DNA of 64,000 nucleotides. Source: Saprospiraceae bacterium. GTDB taxonomy: Bacteria; Bacteroidota; Bacteroidia; Chitinophagales; Saprospiraceae. Position 1 is the stretch's first letter, and every line of letters begins with the position of its first letter. Shown piece after piece: positions 1-8,213 of this stretch. A program made the position numbers and the translations under genes. The notes beneath the pieces are model-generated. The model was not told the origin of the DNA and ran no database searches. It saw only the letters and a program-made list of their open reading frames with translations. The stretch lies in assembly GCA_025055285.1 (NCBI GenBank), contig JANWXM010000008.1, positions 1 to 64,000 of the forward strand, written 5' to 3'.

Positions 1-704
1 GCATTCGCGGCGTGGTGGAAGGGCGGGAAGTGCGCATTGGCTCCGCAGCGTTTATCTTGGGAAAAAAACAAGGCGCTACCGGCACGTTTGTTGAAATCGG
101 CGGTGTCGTGCGCGGCTATTTTACGGCGCAAAGCCGCTACCGCGAGGGCTTGCGCGACGTTGTCGGCTTTTTCAAAAAACAAAACAGCCAGGCGTGGCTG
201 CTCTCCGGCGACAACGAGCGCGAGGCCGCCGAACTGGCGCCACTATTTGATAACCCTGAACGCCTGCGCTTCCACCAAAGCCCACACGACAAGCTGGCTT
301 TCGTACAACACCTGCAACAACAGGGCCAGCGCGTCCTCATGATCGGCGACGGGCTCAACGACGCCGGCGCCCTCCAGCGCAGCGATGTAGGCATTGCGGT
401 GGCCGAAAACACCAACACCTTCACGCCGGCCTGTGACGCCATTTTAGACGCCAGCCGGTTCAACCAGTTGCCGCAATTCCTCACCCTGGCCCGCTGGGGC
501 ATCCAGACGGTCAACCGCGCCTACCTGCTGGCTGCGGCCTACAACGCAGTGGGCCTTAGCTACGCTGTCAGCGGCACGCTTTCGCCCGTGGTAGCCGCTA
601 TCCTCATGCCGCTCAGCTCCGTCACCATCGTGCTCTTTGGCTTTGGCATGACGTATGCTAAGGCCCGACAACTGGGGCTTCAGAAAGACTTAATTAAAAT
701 TTGA
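1..704 (+). CDS. Copper/cation P1B-type ATPase (CcoI-like), C-terminal part, cut by the window start
   Basis: The reading frame is open from base 3 with no stop, so the GTG at 12 is internal and the gene starts outside the window. What remains is the end of the ATP-binding domain, the P-domain hinge GDGLNDAGAL (about residues 112-121 counted from the GTG), and two last membrane segments ending at the TGA at 702-704. P1B ATPases pump Cu or other soft metals across the inner membrane. The hinge has Gly where most P1B ATPases have Pro (GDGxNDxP). I recall this variant from the Bacteroidota CcoI/FixI-like pumps that supply copper to cbb3 oxidases, so that role is an inference. The next gene, an OmpA protein, is unrelated. 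Family assignment is firm; the metal is not. Confidence 0.85.
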   Translation, partial: IRGVVEGREVRIGSAAFILGKKQGATGTFVEIGGVVRGYFTAQSRYREGLRDVVGFFKKQNSQAWLLSGDNEREAAELAPLFDNPERLRFHQSPHDKLAFVQHLQQQGQRVLMIGDGLNDAGALQRSDVGIAVAENTNTFTPACDAILDASRFNQLPQFLTLARWGIQTVNRAYLLAAAYNAVGLSYAVSGTLSPVVAAILMPLSSVTIVLFGFGMTYAKARQLGLQKDLIKI

Positions 705-782
705 AGCGAAAAAGGCGGTTGAGCTGGGCTACAATCTAACTTTTTACAGATGTTTGCAGAGGTGCAACAACTGTATTGCTTT

Positions 783-1988
783 ATGCGAACTCTTCGAAGG
801 GTGCTTCAGATAGGAATTTTGCTCTTATGGTGCTATCCCTTAACTGCACAGCCTATCCACAGCCTAGCCTTCCGCCTAACAGGATACAATCATCGCGCAC
901 CCTTGCGCGATAACAGCCCTACCCTCTCCGAGATCTTCGGAAAAAATAATGGTTTCGGCGCTGAATTAACCTATTTTCGCCGGATGCTCCCTAATTTCTT
1001 CCTAGGGCTTCCTGTGCGCGTTGGTTCGGCTAACGTCGAGCCAGTAGGCGGAACAACAGCGCAACAAACTTGGCTATTACACGCAGACATCTTAGCCCAA
1101 CAGCACTTCTTGAAGCCATCTGCTATAGTTCAACCCTATTTACATGCTGGCGTTGGTGGCGCGTATGATTTCGAACAGCGAAGTTTGGCCATGCACTTTC
1201 CCGTTGGTATCGGACTAAACATACGCCTATCAAAGAGTTTCTGCCTCTCTGTCCAAACTCAGCATCGCTTTTCGGACGACGACCGCGATACATGGCATCA
1301 TGCATTAGGCTTTCAATTTTACTTCGGACGGGAATTATCGCCGCGTCAAAAGACGCAAGTGCCCGAAAAACCCGCTGATCGCGATGGCGATGGCGTTGCC
1401 GACGCTGAGGACCGCTGCCCTGAACAGCCAGGCTCGGCAATAACTTTCGGTTGCCCAGACCGCGATGGCGACAACATCGCCGACAACGAAGATCGTTGCC
1501 CAAATGAAGCTGGCCCTGCAATTTATCAGGGCTGCCCTGACCGCGATGGCGACGGCATACCCGACCGCGACGACCGCTGTCCAGACAAACCAGGTTCAGT
1601 TGCGAACGCCGGCTGTCCTGAAGTCAGCCCAGCAGACCGGGAGATCCTTGCCGCAGCCACGCGCAATGTTCAATTCGCCACAAACAGCGCAAACCTGCTT
1701 TCTTCCTCTTATGCCGTGCTTGACCAGATAGCCGCTCTTATGGCGCGCTATCCAGAGTACCATCTCTTCATTAGCGGGCACACAGACAGCGTAGGCGACG
1801 ATAAATTTAATCTCCAACTTTCAAAACGCCGCGCTAAGGCTTGCTACGATTACTTAGTGAGAAAGGGTGTTGATCCTCAACGCATGAGCCACGAAGGATA
1901 CGGCGAAACCCGACCCATTGCCGACAACGATACCGAAGCAGGCCGCGCTAAGAACCGACGCGTTGAATTTGAACTGCGCTTGCGTTAA
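783..1988 (+). CDS. OmpA-family outer-membrane protein with three TSP3 calcium repeats
   Basis: A 401-residue protein. ATG 783 is chosen over the upstream ATG 750 because it opens directly on a signal peptide (MRTLRRVLQIGILLLW, cleavage near LTAQ). The order is signal peptide, an N-terminal beta-barrel-like region of about 170 residues, three thrombospondin type-3 repeats of exactly 27 residues with DxDGDGxxD calcium loops and paired Cys, then a C-terminal OmpA/MotB peptidoglycan-binding domain (ISGHTDSVGD, then the NRRVEFEL end). Such proteins tether the outer membrane to peptidoglycan. A near-consensus -7 box (TAACTTTT, 735-742) lies ahead. Its stop is 3 bp from the stop of the convergent gene at 1992. 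A larger paralogue lies at 2508-4010. Confidence 0.9.
   Translation: MRTLRRVLQIGILLLWCYPLTAQPIHSLAFRLTGYNHRAPLRDNSPTLSEIFGKNNGFGAELTYFRRMLPNFFLGLPVRVGSANVEPVGGTTAQQTWLLHADILAQQHFLKPSAIVQPYLHAGVGGAYDFEQRSLAMHFPVGIGLNIRLSKSFCLSVQTQHRFSDDDRDTWHHALGFQFYFGRELSPRQKTQVPEKPADRDGDGVADAEDRCPEQPGSAITFGCPDRDGDNIADNEDRCPNEAGPAIYQGCPDRDGDGIPDRDDRCPDKPGSVANAGCPEVSPADREILAAATRNVQFATNSANLLSSSYAVLDQIAALMARYPEYHLFISGHTDSVGDDKFNLQLSKRRAKACYDYLVRKGVDPQRMSHEGYGETRPIADNDTEAGRAKNRRVEFELRLR
1377..1619 (+). repeat. Three in-frame 81-bp TSP3 repeats
   Basis: Three tandem coding units of 81 bp (27 residues), each starting D-R-D-G-D and ending G-C-P. They encode Ca2+-binding thrombospondin type-3 loops. The units have diverged in sequence but keep identical length, so they are an old duplication held in frame. 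Confidence 0.9.
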
Positions 1989-1991
1989 AGT

Positions 1992-2375
1992 TTAGCACTT
2001 TACAGGCGCTTCTTCAGCCAATTCGCTGAAGAAATCTGTTTTGTCTTCCTCAGGTCGATCCTTGCAGGGGAAGTCCTTTTCAATGAGCAAGTGCAGCGAC
2101 CCGCCTTTAGGCAAGGGCACAAACTGTTCCATGCCTACGGCATTTGTGTCCATCCACTCCTGCGCCTGTTGAGCAGGTACGAGCACAGAAATGCGCCCCT
2201 CCTTGAAGCAAGCGCTAATTTCGGAGAGGTTTTCTTGAAGAACGAATTCCCACGCAAACACTTGCCCGTCGGGAAAGTGAACTGCCGTTTCCAACCACCG
2301 CTCTGCTCGTAATTGTGCCAACTCAGACTTCCGCAAGCGCAGGCGTATGCTATTGTGTTCGCAGCGAATTTTCAT
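1992..2375 (-). CDS. Small conserved hypothetical protein (possible DUF7009-type)
   Basis: A 127-residue soluble protein starting MKIRCEHNSIRLRLRKSELA. The frame is open for 34 more codons upstream, but that stretch has no similarity to a start region, whereas MKIR is the typical opening of a short family I recall from Bacteroidota (tentatively DUF7009, function unknown). No membrane segment or signal peptide is visible; it is rich in acidic and aromatic residues. It ends with an acidic stretch and Cys. It is convergent with the OmpA gene on its left and reads the same way as the larger OmpA gene on its right, 132 bp away, so it could be co-transcribed with that gene. No function can be assigned. 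Confidence 0.7.
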   Translation of the reverse strand: MKIRCEHNSIRLRLRKSELAQLRAERWLETAVHFPDGQVFAWEFVLQENLSEISACFKEGRISVLVPAQQAQEWMDTNAVGMEQFVPLPKGGSLHLLIEKDFPCKDRPEEDKTDFFSELAEEAPVKC

Positions 2376-2507
2376 GTTGAACTTCTCTTCTTGCTTGAGC
2401 AAAAATCGCTCTAAATATCGAAACGAACAAGAGCGGAGGCCAAATAAAAGCAGGGCCGTCGCGCAGTTTGATTGCACAACGGCCCTTAAAACACATTACA
2501 TATCCAT

Positions 2508-4010
2508 TTATTGTTTCTCGTTAAAATCGAGAACGAGTTTGAACTCCACGCGGCGGTTGAGCGCCCGTCCAGCCGAGCGTCGGTTATCGGCAATTGGACG
2601 CGTATCGCCAAAACCTTCAGTCTTAAGACGGTCGGGAGAAATACCCTTGAAAACAAGATAATCGTAACAAGCTTGCGCCCGCCCTTGAGAGAGGATCAAG
2701 TTTCGCTCAGGGTCGCCTACGTTGTCGGTATGCCCGTGGATGAGCAATTTGTAATCCGGATAGCGCTGCATAATTTTAGCAATACCATCCAAAATCTTAA
2801 GAGACGGAGGTGTTAGCTCTGTTTTTCCCGTTTTAAATTGAACATTTCTCGTGGCGAACTCTAGGCGTTTCTTGTCCTCTTTCCTCACCTCTGGGCAACC
2901 AAAATTAGCTTTTAAACCCGGTGTTTTCGGGCACTTATCCAAATTATCTGCCACACCATCGCGGTCCGTGTCTGGACAGCCGTTGTAAGGGCCAGCGGCA
3001 TCTGGGCAGGGATCCTTGTCGTCGAAGACCCCGTCGCCATCGCTATCGCGAACTGGCGGACAGCCATTCGTGGCAGCACTACCTGCTTGGTCAGGGCAAA
3101 GATCATCTTTGTCGGGAACGCCATCGCTATCGCGGTCGGGACAGCCCCGAGCAGTGCCGGGCTGATCAGGGCAGCCATCGTCCTTGTCAGAGACGCCGTC
3201 GCCATCGCGGTCGGGACACCCACGTAATTCGCCAGCTACGGTAGGGCAGTCATCTTCCTTGTCGGTGAAGCCATCGCCGTCTTTGTCCGGGCAGCCTTTG
3301 GCAGAAGCCTTACCGGCTTGGGTTGGACAGTCGTCTTCTTTGTCGGGTACACCGTCGCGGTCGTAGTCTGGGCATCCTCGTGCAGTAGAAAGGCCAGGTT
3401 GGTCTGGACACATGTCGGTCACATCGGGCACACCATCGCCATCGCGGTCCGGCTGAGGCTTGTTGGGAGACTCATGCAATAAGTAGACGAAACCTAGGCC
3501 GACCTGAGCGTTGTCGCGCAAATCGCTAAAGGCTTTGCGGTATTCTGCTTGAACATTTATGAAGGCGTACTTCGACAGACGAACGTTGGCACCCACTCCA
3601 AAAGGTATTTGAAAATGAGTCTTTTTAAATTCCTCCAAAAAAGCGCCTCCTCCGGCAAACAAATAGGGCGATAGGCGGGCGTCACTGCTGATTTTGCCCA
3701 ATTGGGCAATTACATCAATACTGCTAACGATGCTGCGCCCGACAATAACGGGTTCTTCACTGCGCTGAGGCAAATGAACTAATCCCATCTTGAGTGGAAT
3801 GCCGACGTTCAAAAAGGGCGCAACATTGCGCACATAACCTAACTCAAAACCTTCGCCTAACTTTAAATCGGCTCCATTAGCCAACCCGAAGTCGAGAAAG
3901 GTCAACTTAGCATGCACGGCATTGGGATAATCCCGGTTTTGGGCCGTCGCAATATTCGTGTGCAACCACGCACACCACAGGATCAGGAATAAAGAAAAAA
4001 ACTTGTTCAT
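2508..4010 (-). CDS. OmpA-family outer-membrane protein with seven TSP3 calcium repeats
   Basis: A 500-residue protein. ATG 4010 (MNKFFSLFLILWCAW) is preferred over the upstream ATG 4154 because it begins the signal peptide, with cleavage near IATAQ. The order is a barrel-like N-terminal domain of about 190 residues, seven thrombospondin type-3 repeats (DxDxDGxxDxxDxCP...GCP), and an OmpA peptidoglycan-binding domain (LIHGHTDNVGD, then NRRVEFKL). Expected role: a calcium-stabilised link between outer membrane and cell wall. It is a paralogue of the three-repeat protein at 783-1988; the OmpA domains share long identical blocks such as ATRNVQF and ACYDYLV. No clear -7 box is seen upstream. Confidence 0.9.
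   Translation of the reverse strand: MNKFFSLFLILWCAWLHTNIATAQNRDYPNAVHAKLTFLDFGLANGADLKLGEGFELGYVRNVAPFLNVGIPLKMGLVHLPQRSEEPVIVGRSIVSSIDVIAQLGKISSDARLSPYLFAGGGAFLEEFKKTHFQIPFGVGANVRLSKYAFINVQAEYRKAFSDLRDNAQVGLGFVYLLHESPNKPQPDRDGDGVPDVTDMCPDQPGLSTARGCPDYDRDGVPDKEDDCPTQAGKASAKGCPDKDGDGFTDKEDDCPTVAGELRGCPDRDGDGVSDKDDGCPDQPGTARGCPDRDSDGVPDKDDLCPDQAGSAATNGCPPVRDSDGDGVFDDKDPCPDAAGPYNGCPDTDRDGVADNLDKCPKTPGLKANFGCPEVRKEDKKRLEFATRNVQFKTGKTELTPPSLKILDGIAKIMQRYPDYKLLIHGHTDNVGDPERNLILSQGRAQACYDYLVFKGISPDRLKTEGFGDTRPIADNRRSAGRALNRRVEFKLVLDFNEKQ
2892..3449 (-). repeat. Seven in-frame TSP3 repeats
   Basis: Seven consecutive coding units of about 25-28 residues with Asp-rich calcium loops and two Cys each. 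Unlike the equal 27-residue units of the paralogue, the lengths vary, because the linker between CP and GCP is shortened in units 3, 4 and 6. Confidence 0.88.
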
Positions 4011-4175
4011 CTTAAAACCGATTTTTGAGGCCGCCAGGACAAAAAGAGTACCAACTAACCTACTGCAGGTAACTCTAGAACACTCTTTCGTCCGCTGGGC
4101 GACAAAAACAGGTTTAAACGCCTCAAAAGGCGAGAAAATCCCGGTCAACAACAAGTCCGAGGGCAGTTGCTCTCA

Positions 4176-4475
4176 TCAAATCAGCAGACGCCCAAACCAT
4201 AGCAGCCAGGCAAAAGCCAACAAACCTGTAGCAATAGCTACGCCGCGCATGGCAAAGTCCCAGCGCCGCCGTCGGTATATGTGCATGGGTATAAGGTTGA
4301 GTGTCAGAGCAATCAAACTTAATGTTCGCTCGCGAAAAGAAGCCGAAAAACCTTCGCCACTGGCTATGCCGACTTTTTCAAATAAGCCAAATAAGTGATA
4401 GAGAAACACAAAACTGACTGCCGGCAGTAACAAGGCAAATAGAAGCCCAGCCCATATCTCGTTGCGGTTAAACAT
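4176..4475 (-). CDS. Small inner-membrane protein, function unknown
   Basis: A 99-residue protein with three probable membrane helices (about residues 8-32, 51-66 and 77-98) separated by a polar loop with the basic stretch YRRRRWDF. I recognise the general pattern from small membrane proteins common in Bacteroidota, but no function is known to me. It reads the same way as the OmpA gene downstream with about 165 bp between them. Start ATG 4475 is the only reasonable one. Confidence 0.65.
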   Translation of the reverse strand: MFNRNEIWAGLLFALLLPAVSFVFLYHLFGLFEKVGIASGEGFSASFRERTLSLIALTLNLIPMHIYRRRRWDFAMRGVAIATGLLAFAWLLWFGRLLI

Positions 4476-4738
4476 ACGCTATAGTGTGTAGCCTAAATAA
4501 AAAGGACGAAACGCCGCCTAAACTCCTTGACCGCAAACATCTCACAAAAATTTTACATCGGCTCCGGACATATGCTCTCTGTTCTATTTCGCCCAAAAAC
4601 CAACGCTCTTATCATTGCAGCGCAAGACCTCAATAGTCATTCACCTACTTTGAGGCTGTTGGATACCTTCGTGTTTTTCCATAGTTGGGTTGCTGTTGTC
4701 AGATAACTTTGGCGCGCTCTTTTAGAGGTGGTTCTTGC

Positions 4739-5749
4739 ATGAAAATTGCGCTTCTTTCTCCTAATTTTTATCCACTCATTGGAGGGCTAGAGCGAATGGT
4801 TGCCTATATGGCTCAATTATTTGTCGAGCAAGGGCATAAAGTTGTTGTTCTGTGCCGAACGCCGACCGAGGAGCCAGACATGTTTCCCTTTCGCGTTGTG
4901 CGCAAGCCAAGTTTTTGGCAGGCTTGGGCAACGTGTAGGTCGGCAGAGGTCATCCTCTCGTTTAATGTTAGCTTAAAGGAAATGCCCGCCATTCTCCTCT
5001 CGGGGCGGACATTTGCCGTTTCTCATCAAACGCCGTATTCTCAAGACAATCTCGGGCGCGTAAAAACATGGGTAGCGCGATATTTAGCGAAGCAAAACAT
5101 CTACTGTAGCGCCTACTTGGCTGCACATACCGCTGCTCCAGGCACGGTGATTCCAAACGCTTACGATGAACAGACTTTCTACTGTGGACAGCCATGGATT
5201 TTTCGCACGCGCGACTTAGTATTTGTCGGACGTTTGGTCTCGGACAAGGGAGCAGATGTCTTACTGCGCGCCTTAGCACGCCTCCATGCCGCCGGTTTAC
5301 CGCTGAAACTTACTCTAGTTGGACAAGGCCCTGAGGAAGAGACCCTACGTCAATTGGCTGCCGAGTTATGTCTGCGCGAGTGGGTTGCCTTCGAGGGACT
5401 GAAACAAGGAACTGAATTAGCTGCCTTGCTCAACGAACACCGCGTGCTTGTGGTTCCATCCGTTTGGCCCGAGCCATTTGGCATTGTTGCTCTAGAGGGT
5501 TTGGCTTGTGGATGTATTGTAGTGGCCTCTAACACGGGTGGCTTACCCGAAGCATTAGGCGGTCTTGGCGTGCTTTTTCCACCTGGCGATGAAATAGCAT
5601 TAGCCGACGCGATTGCGCACGTCTGGAAACGACCCCTTAACTTTTTACCGCCCGCTGAAAAGGTGGCTGCTCATTTGCGCGCCCATACGCGTCAAACCAT
5701 AGCAGAACGTTATCTTGATGTCTTGACTAAAATTGTCCGCAAAAAATGA
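4739..5749 (+). CDS. GT4-family glycosyltransferase, first gene of polysaccharide operon
   Basis: A 336-residue GT-B glycosyltransferase. ATG 4739 is preferred over ATG 4685: it follows a purine-rich AGAGGTGG stretch and starts the N-terminal Rossmann fold (MKIALLSPNFYPLIGGLERM with the Gly-Gly acceptor loop). The C-terminal domain carries FVGRLVSDKGADVLL, the nucleotide-sugar ExxxxxxxE motif in EPFGIVALEG, and a GG-LPE end. It transfers a sugar from a nucleotide donor at the cytoplasmic face of the membrane. Its stop overlaps the next start (ATGA at 5746-5749), so it is translationally coupled to the Wzy-like gene. Donor and acceptor cannot be read from sequence. Confidence 0.88.
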   Translation: MKIALLSPNFYPLIGGLERMVAYMAQLFVEQGHKVVVLCRTPTEEPDMFPFRVVRKPSFWQAWATCRSAEVILSFNVSLKEMPAILLSGRTFAVSHQTPYSQDNLGRVKTWVARYLAKQNIYCSAYLAAHTAAPGTVIPNAYDEQTFYCGQPWIFRTRDLVFVGRLVSDKGADVLLRALARLHAAGLPLKLTLVGQGPEEETLRQLAAELCLREWVAFEGLKQGTELAALLNEHRVLVVPSVWPEPFGIVALEGLACGCIVVASNTGGLPEALGGLGVLFPPGDEIALADAIAHVWKRPLNFLPPAEKVAAHLRAHTRQTIAERYLDVLTKIVRKK

Positions 5750-7029
5750 TGGCTGACCCATCTGTAGCGATACTCTCAGAAGGCACTCCAGCTATCCAGC
5801 TGGAGCCTCAGCGCCGTCGCCTAACCAGTCTTTTGTTGTTCATATTGCTCTACACTATTCTCGCAGGAGCCGTGCGCAAGTGGATTTTGTTGGGCGGGCC
5901 AGCCAGCAATATCTTGCTTTTAGGTCAGTTACTTTTGCCGTGGCTGTTCTATTTGACAGCTCCTGGGCAGCGAAGGCGGTATTTTCCCATCTTATTAATT
6001 TTCGGTGTTTTGCTGCTTTTTATGGCCTTAAACCCTCTCAACCATACCCTTTATCATGGCATCTTCGGCGTTTTGTTGCACATGGGGTGGTGGCTGATGG
6101 GATTTCATTATTTAGAAAACCGAAGTTTATATTGCTGGAATAGGTTGTACAAACTTATTGGCATTCTTCTCATTCTTGAGACAATATTATCGATAATTCA
6201 ATACAACCTCCCTAGAATGCACTTTATCAATCGCTATGCCACAGAAGGCCCTGTAAGTATTGCCTTTGTGGGAGAGGCAGCTCGCGTTACGGGCACCTTT
6301 AGCTTCGTATCAGGCTATGCAGCCTGGCTACTGTTTATCAATTTGTGGACGTGGAGTGTAGCTGTATGGAAACAGAACATATGGTTACTTACTGGCCTTA
6401 CAACAATAGGCGTTGCAGACAGCCTCCTCTCAGGAAGTCGTATGAGCTTGGTCATCACCCTCCTTTTGGCTGTTTTTGCCTACGCGAACCTTGTCAAGCG
6501 GATACCCTTTCACCGAGTATTTGCCGTGCTGATCATAGGACTGATTGTAGGTGCATGGGCTTTTCGGAACAGCGCATTCTTGCAGTTGTCGTGGTCTAAT
6601 TTTGCATCGCGCATTCAGGACGGTTTTCGCGATGAAGAATATGGCCGCCGCACCATTGGCGTCCTGAATGAAGTAATTAATTTTAAAGGCGATTACGCCC
6701 TTCTAGGTACAGGTCTGGGCGGTACGTATCAGGGTGCAAGAGCTATATGGGGCGAATCTTACTACCTGCAAAAATACGGCGGTTACGAAGAGGAGCCTGA
6801 ACGCATTATGTTAGAGGGCGGTTATGTTCTGTTTTTAGGACGCGCACTGTTGCTCTGGTTCTTTTTGCGAGGGCTCTACATGCCCTTGACGGCGAAAGTG
6901 CTGTTCTTTGTACTCATCACCTTCTTCGCTCCTATCGTTTTCAACGTCTATAACCTCATATTTCTAGCCCTAGGGCTCAGTGCTGTAGATTGGAGTTATC
7001 GCTGTCGAGCCCGTTCCCAACACCCATGA
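5746..7029 (+). CDS. O-antigen ligase/polymerase-like integral membrane protein
   Basis: A 427-residue protein with about ten to eleven hydrophobic helices and one large external loop (about residues 280-360) containing charged residues and the segment GTGLGGTYQGARAIWGE. This matches the Wzy/WaaL topology. Such proteins polymerise or ligate lipid-linked oligosaccharide at the periplasmic face. It sits between three glycosyltransferases with ATGA overlaps at both ends (5746 and 7026), which supports a polysaccharide role. Polymerase and ligase cannot be told apart from sequence alone. No flippase is present in this operon. Confidence 0.75.
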   Translation: MMADPSVAILSEGTPAIQLEPQRRRLTSLLLFILLYTILAGAVRKWILLGGPASNILLLGQLLLPWLFYLTAPGQRRRYFPILLIFGVLLLFMALNPLNHTLYHGIFGVLLHMGWWLMGFHYLENRSLYCWNRLYKLIGILLILETILSIIQYNLPRMHFINRYATEGPVSIAFVGEAARVTGTFSFVSGYAAWLLFINLWTWSVAVWKQNIWLLTGLTTIGVADSLLSGSRMSLVITLLLAVFAYANLVKRIPFHRVFAVLIIGLIVGAWAFRNSAFLQLSWSNFASRIQDGFRDEEYGRRTIGVLNEVINFKGDYALLGTGLGGTYQGARAIWGESYYLQKYGGYEEEPERIMLEGGYVLFLGRALLLWFFLRGLYMPLTAKVLFFVLITFFAPIVFNVYNLIFLALGLSAVDWSYRCRARSQHP

Positions 7030-8213
7030 AGCGACTCGTTTTCTTATATTCACACCCTATACAGTATTTATCGCCTCTAAGTCGCTTAGCTCACGAGGAA
7101 GGCACCTTCGATGTCTGGACTATTTACTGCTCGCCTCAGGGCGTGCAACCGGTTTTGGACAAGGAATTTACACAGATCATTAAGTGGGACATTCCTATCT
7201 TAGAGGGCTATCGGAGCGTTTTTTTAAAAAACTGGCGTGGCTCGCGCCGAGGATTAAGCGGCTTTTGGAGCTTAGTAAATCCATCCATTGTAGGATGGCT
7301 GTGGAGTGCACCAAGGGGGATCCTCGTTGTCCACGGATGGGCATATTTCACCCATGTGTTGGCCATCGTATGCGGAAAGATAATGGGCTATCGAGTGGTT
7401 CTTCGAGGCGAAAGCAACTGGCGACACGAACGATTGCTCCCATGGTGGAAACGCCAGCTTAAACGCCTCGTCTTAGGAAAGGGACTCTTTCAGTTTGTAG
7501 ATTACTTTCTCTTTATCGGAATCGAAAATCGCCGCTTCTACGAGCAGATCGGGGTCCCTCCGCATCGCCTTCTCTTTGCGCCTTACGGCGTTGATAACAG
7601 CCGTTTTTCGGCCCAATGGATGGCGCTGAGGGAAAAAAAGGCCGACCTAAGACGGCAGCTTGGGCTGCCCGAGCGCGCCCAAGTAGTTTTATTCTCTGGG
7701 AAGCTCATTCCCAAAAAAAGGCCGCTTGACCTCCTAGAGGCCTTTGCTCTACTGAAAACGTTCAATGTCTTTCTAGTGTATGTTGGCGATGGCCCTTTGC
7801 GCCCGGCGCTCGAGGTGCGCGCTCGAGCCCTGGGCCTTGCCGAGAGCATGCGCATTGAAGGATTTGTCAATCAGAGCGCTATTGGCCTGTATTACGCCGC
7901 GGCTGATGTCTTCGTTATGTGTTCGGGGGTGGGCGAAACTTGGGGCCTCTCGACCAATGAAGCAATGAACTTTGCCCTGCCTATCGTTCTGTCCGACCTA
8001 ACCGGTTGTGCTGCCGACCTTTGCCGCTTTGGCGTAAACGGCTTCGTCTTTCCAACAGGCGACGTAGAAGCTTTAGCAGCCCATCTGCGGTATCTTCTCG
8101 CCTTGCCATCTGAACTGCGCCAGGCTATGGGCGAAGCATCGCGCACTCTAGTGGCAGCCTATAATTATCAGGAAGTTTTAGCCAGCTTGAAAAAAATAAG
8201 CCAACACACATGA
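7026..8213 (+). CDS. GT4-family glycosyltransferase
   Basis: A 395-residue GT-B enzyme. ATG 7026 overlaps the previous stop in ATGA and starts MKRLVFLYSHPIQYLSPL; the in-frame ATG at 6990 lies deep inside the previous gene and is rejected. The acceptor domain includes the N-terminal HPIQY motif seen in several capsule and O-antigen transferases. The donor domain has FSGKLIPKKRPLDLLEAF and the ExxxxxxxE element in ETWGLSTNEAM. Third gene of the operon at 4739-9388, coupled on both sides. The sugar is unknown. Confidence 0.87.
   Translation: MKRLVFLYSHPIQYLSPLSRLAHEEGTFDVWTIYCSPQGVQPVLDKEFTQIIKWDIPILEGYRSVFLKNWRGSRRGLSGFWSLVNPSIVGWLWSAPRGILVVHGWAYFTHVLAIVCGKIMGYRVVLRGESNWRHERLLPWWKRQLKRLVLGKGLFQFVDYFLFIGIENRRFYEQIGVPPHRLLFAPYGVDNSRFSAQWMALREKKADLRRQLGLPERAQVVLFSGKLIPKKRPLDLLEAFALLKTFNVFLVYVGDGPLRPALEVRARALGLAESMRIEGFVNQSAIGLYYAAADVFVMCSGVGETWGLSTNEAMNFALPIVLSDLTGCAADLCRFGVNGFVFPTGDVEALAAHLRYLLALPSELRQAMGEASRTLVAAYNYQEVLASLKKISQHT

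Noticed and set aside
12-704. GTG at 12 as a true start of a short protein
   Set aside because: The frame is open to the window edge and the protein is clearly the end of a P-type ATPase.
4685-4738. Longer N-termini for several genes (4685, 6990, 14798, 24651, 26170, 32563, 50696, 53699)
   Set aside because: Each longer frame lacks family similarity, overlaps a neighbour, or crosses a promoter box; shorter starts with signal peptides or family openings were used.
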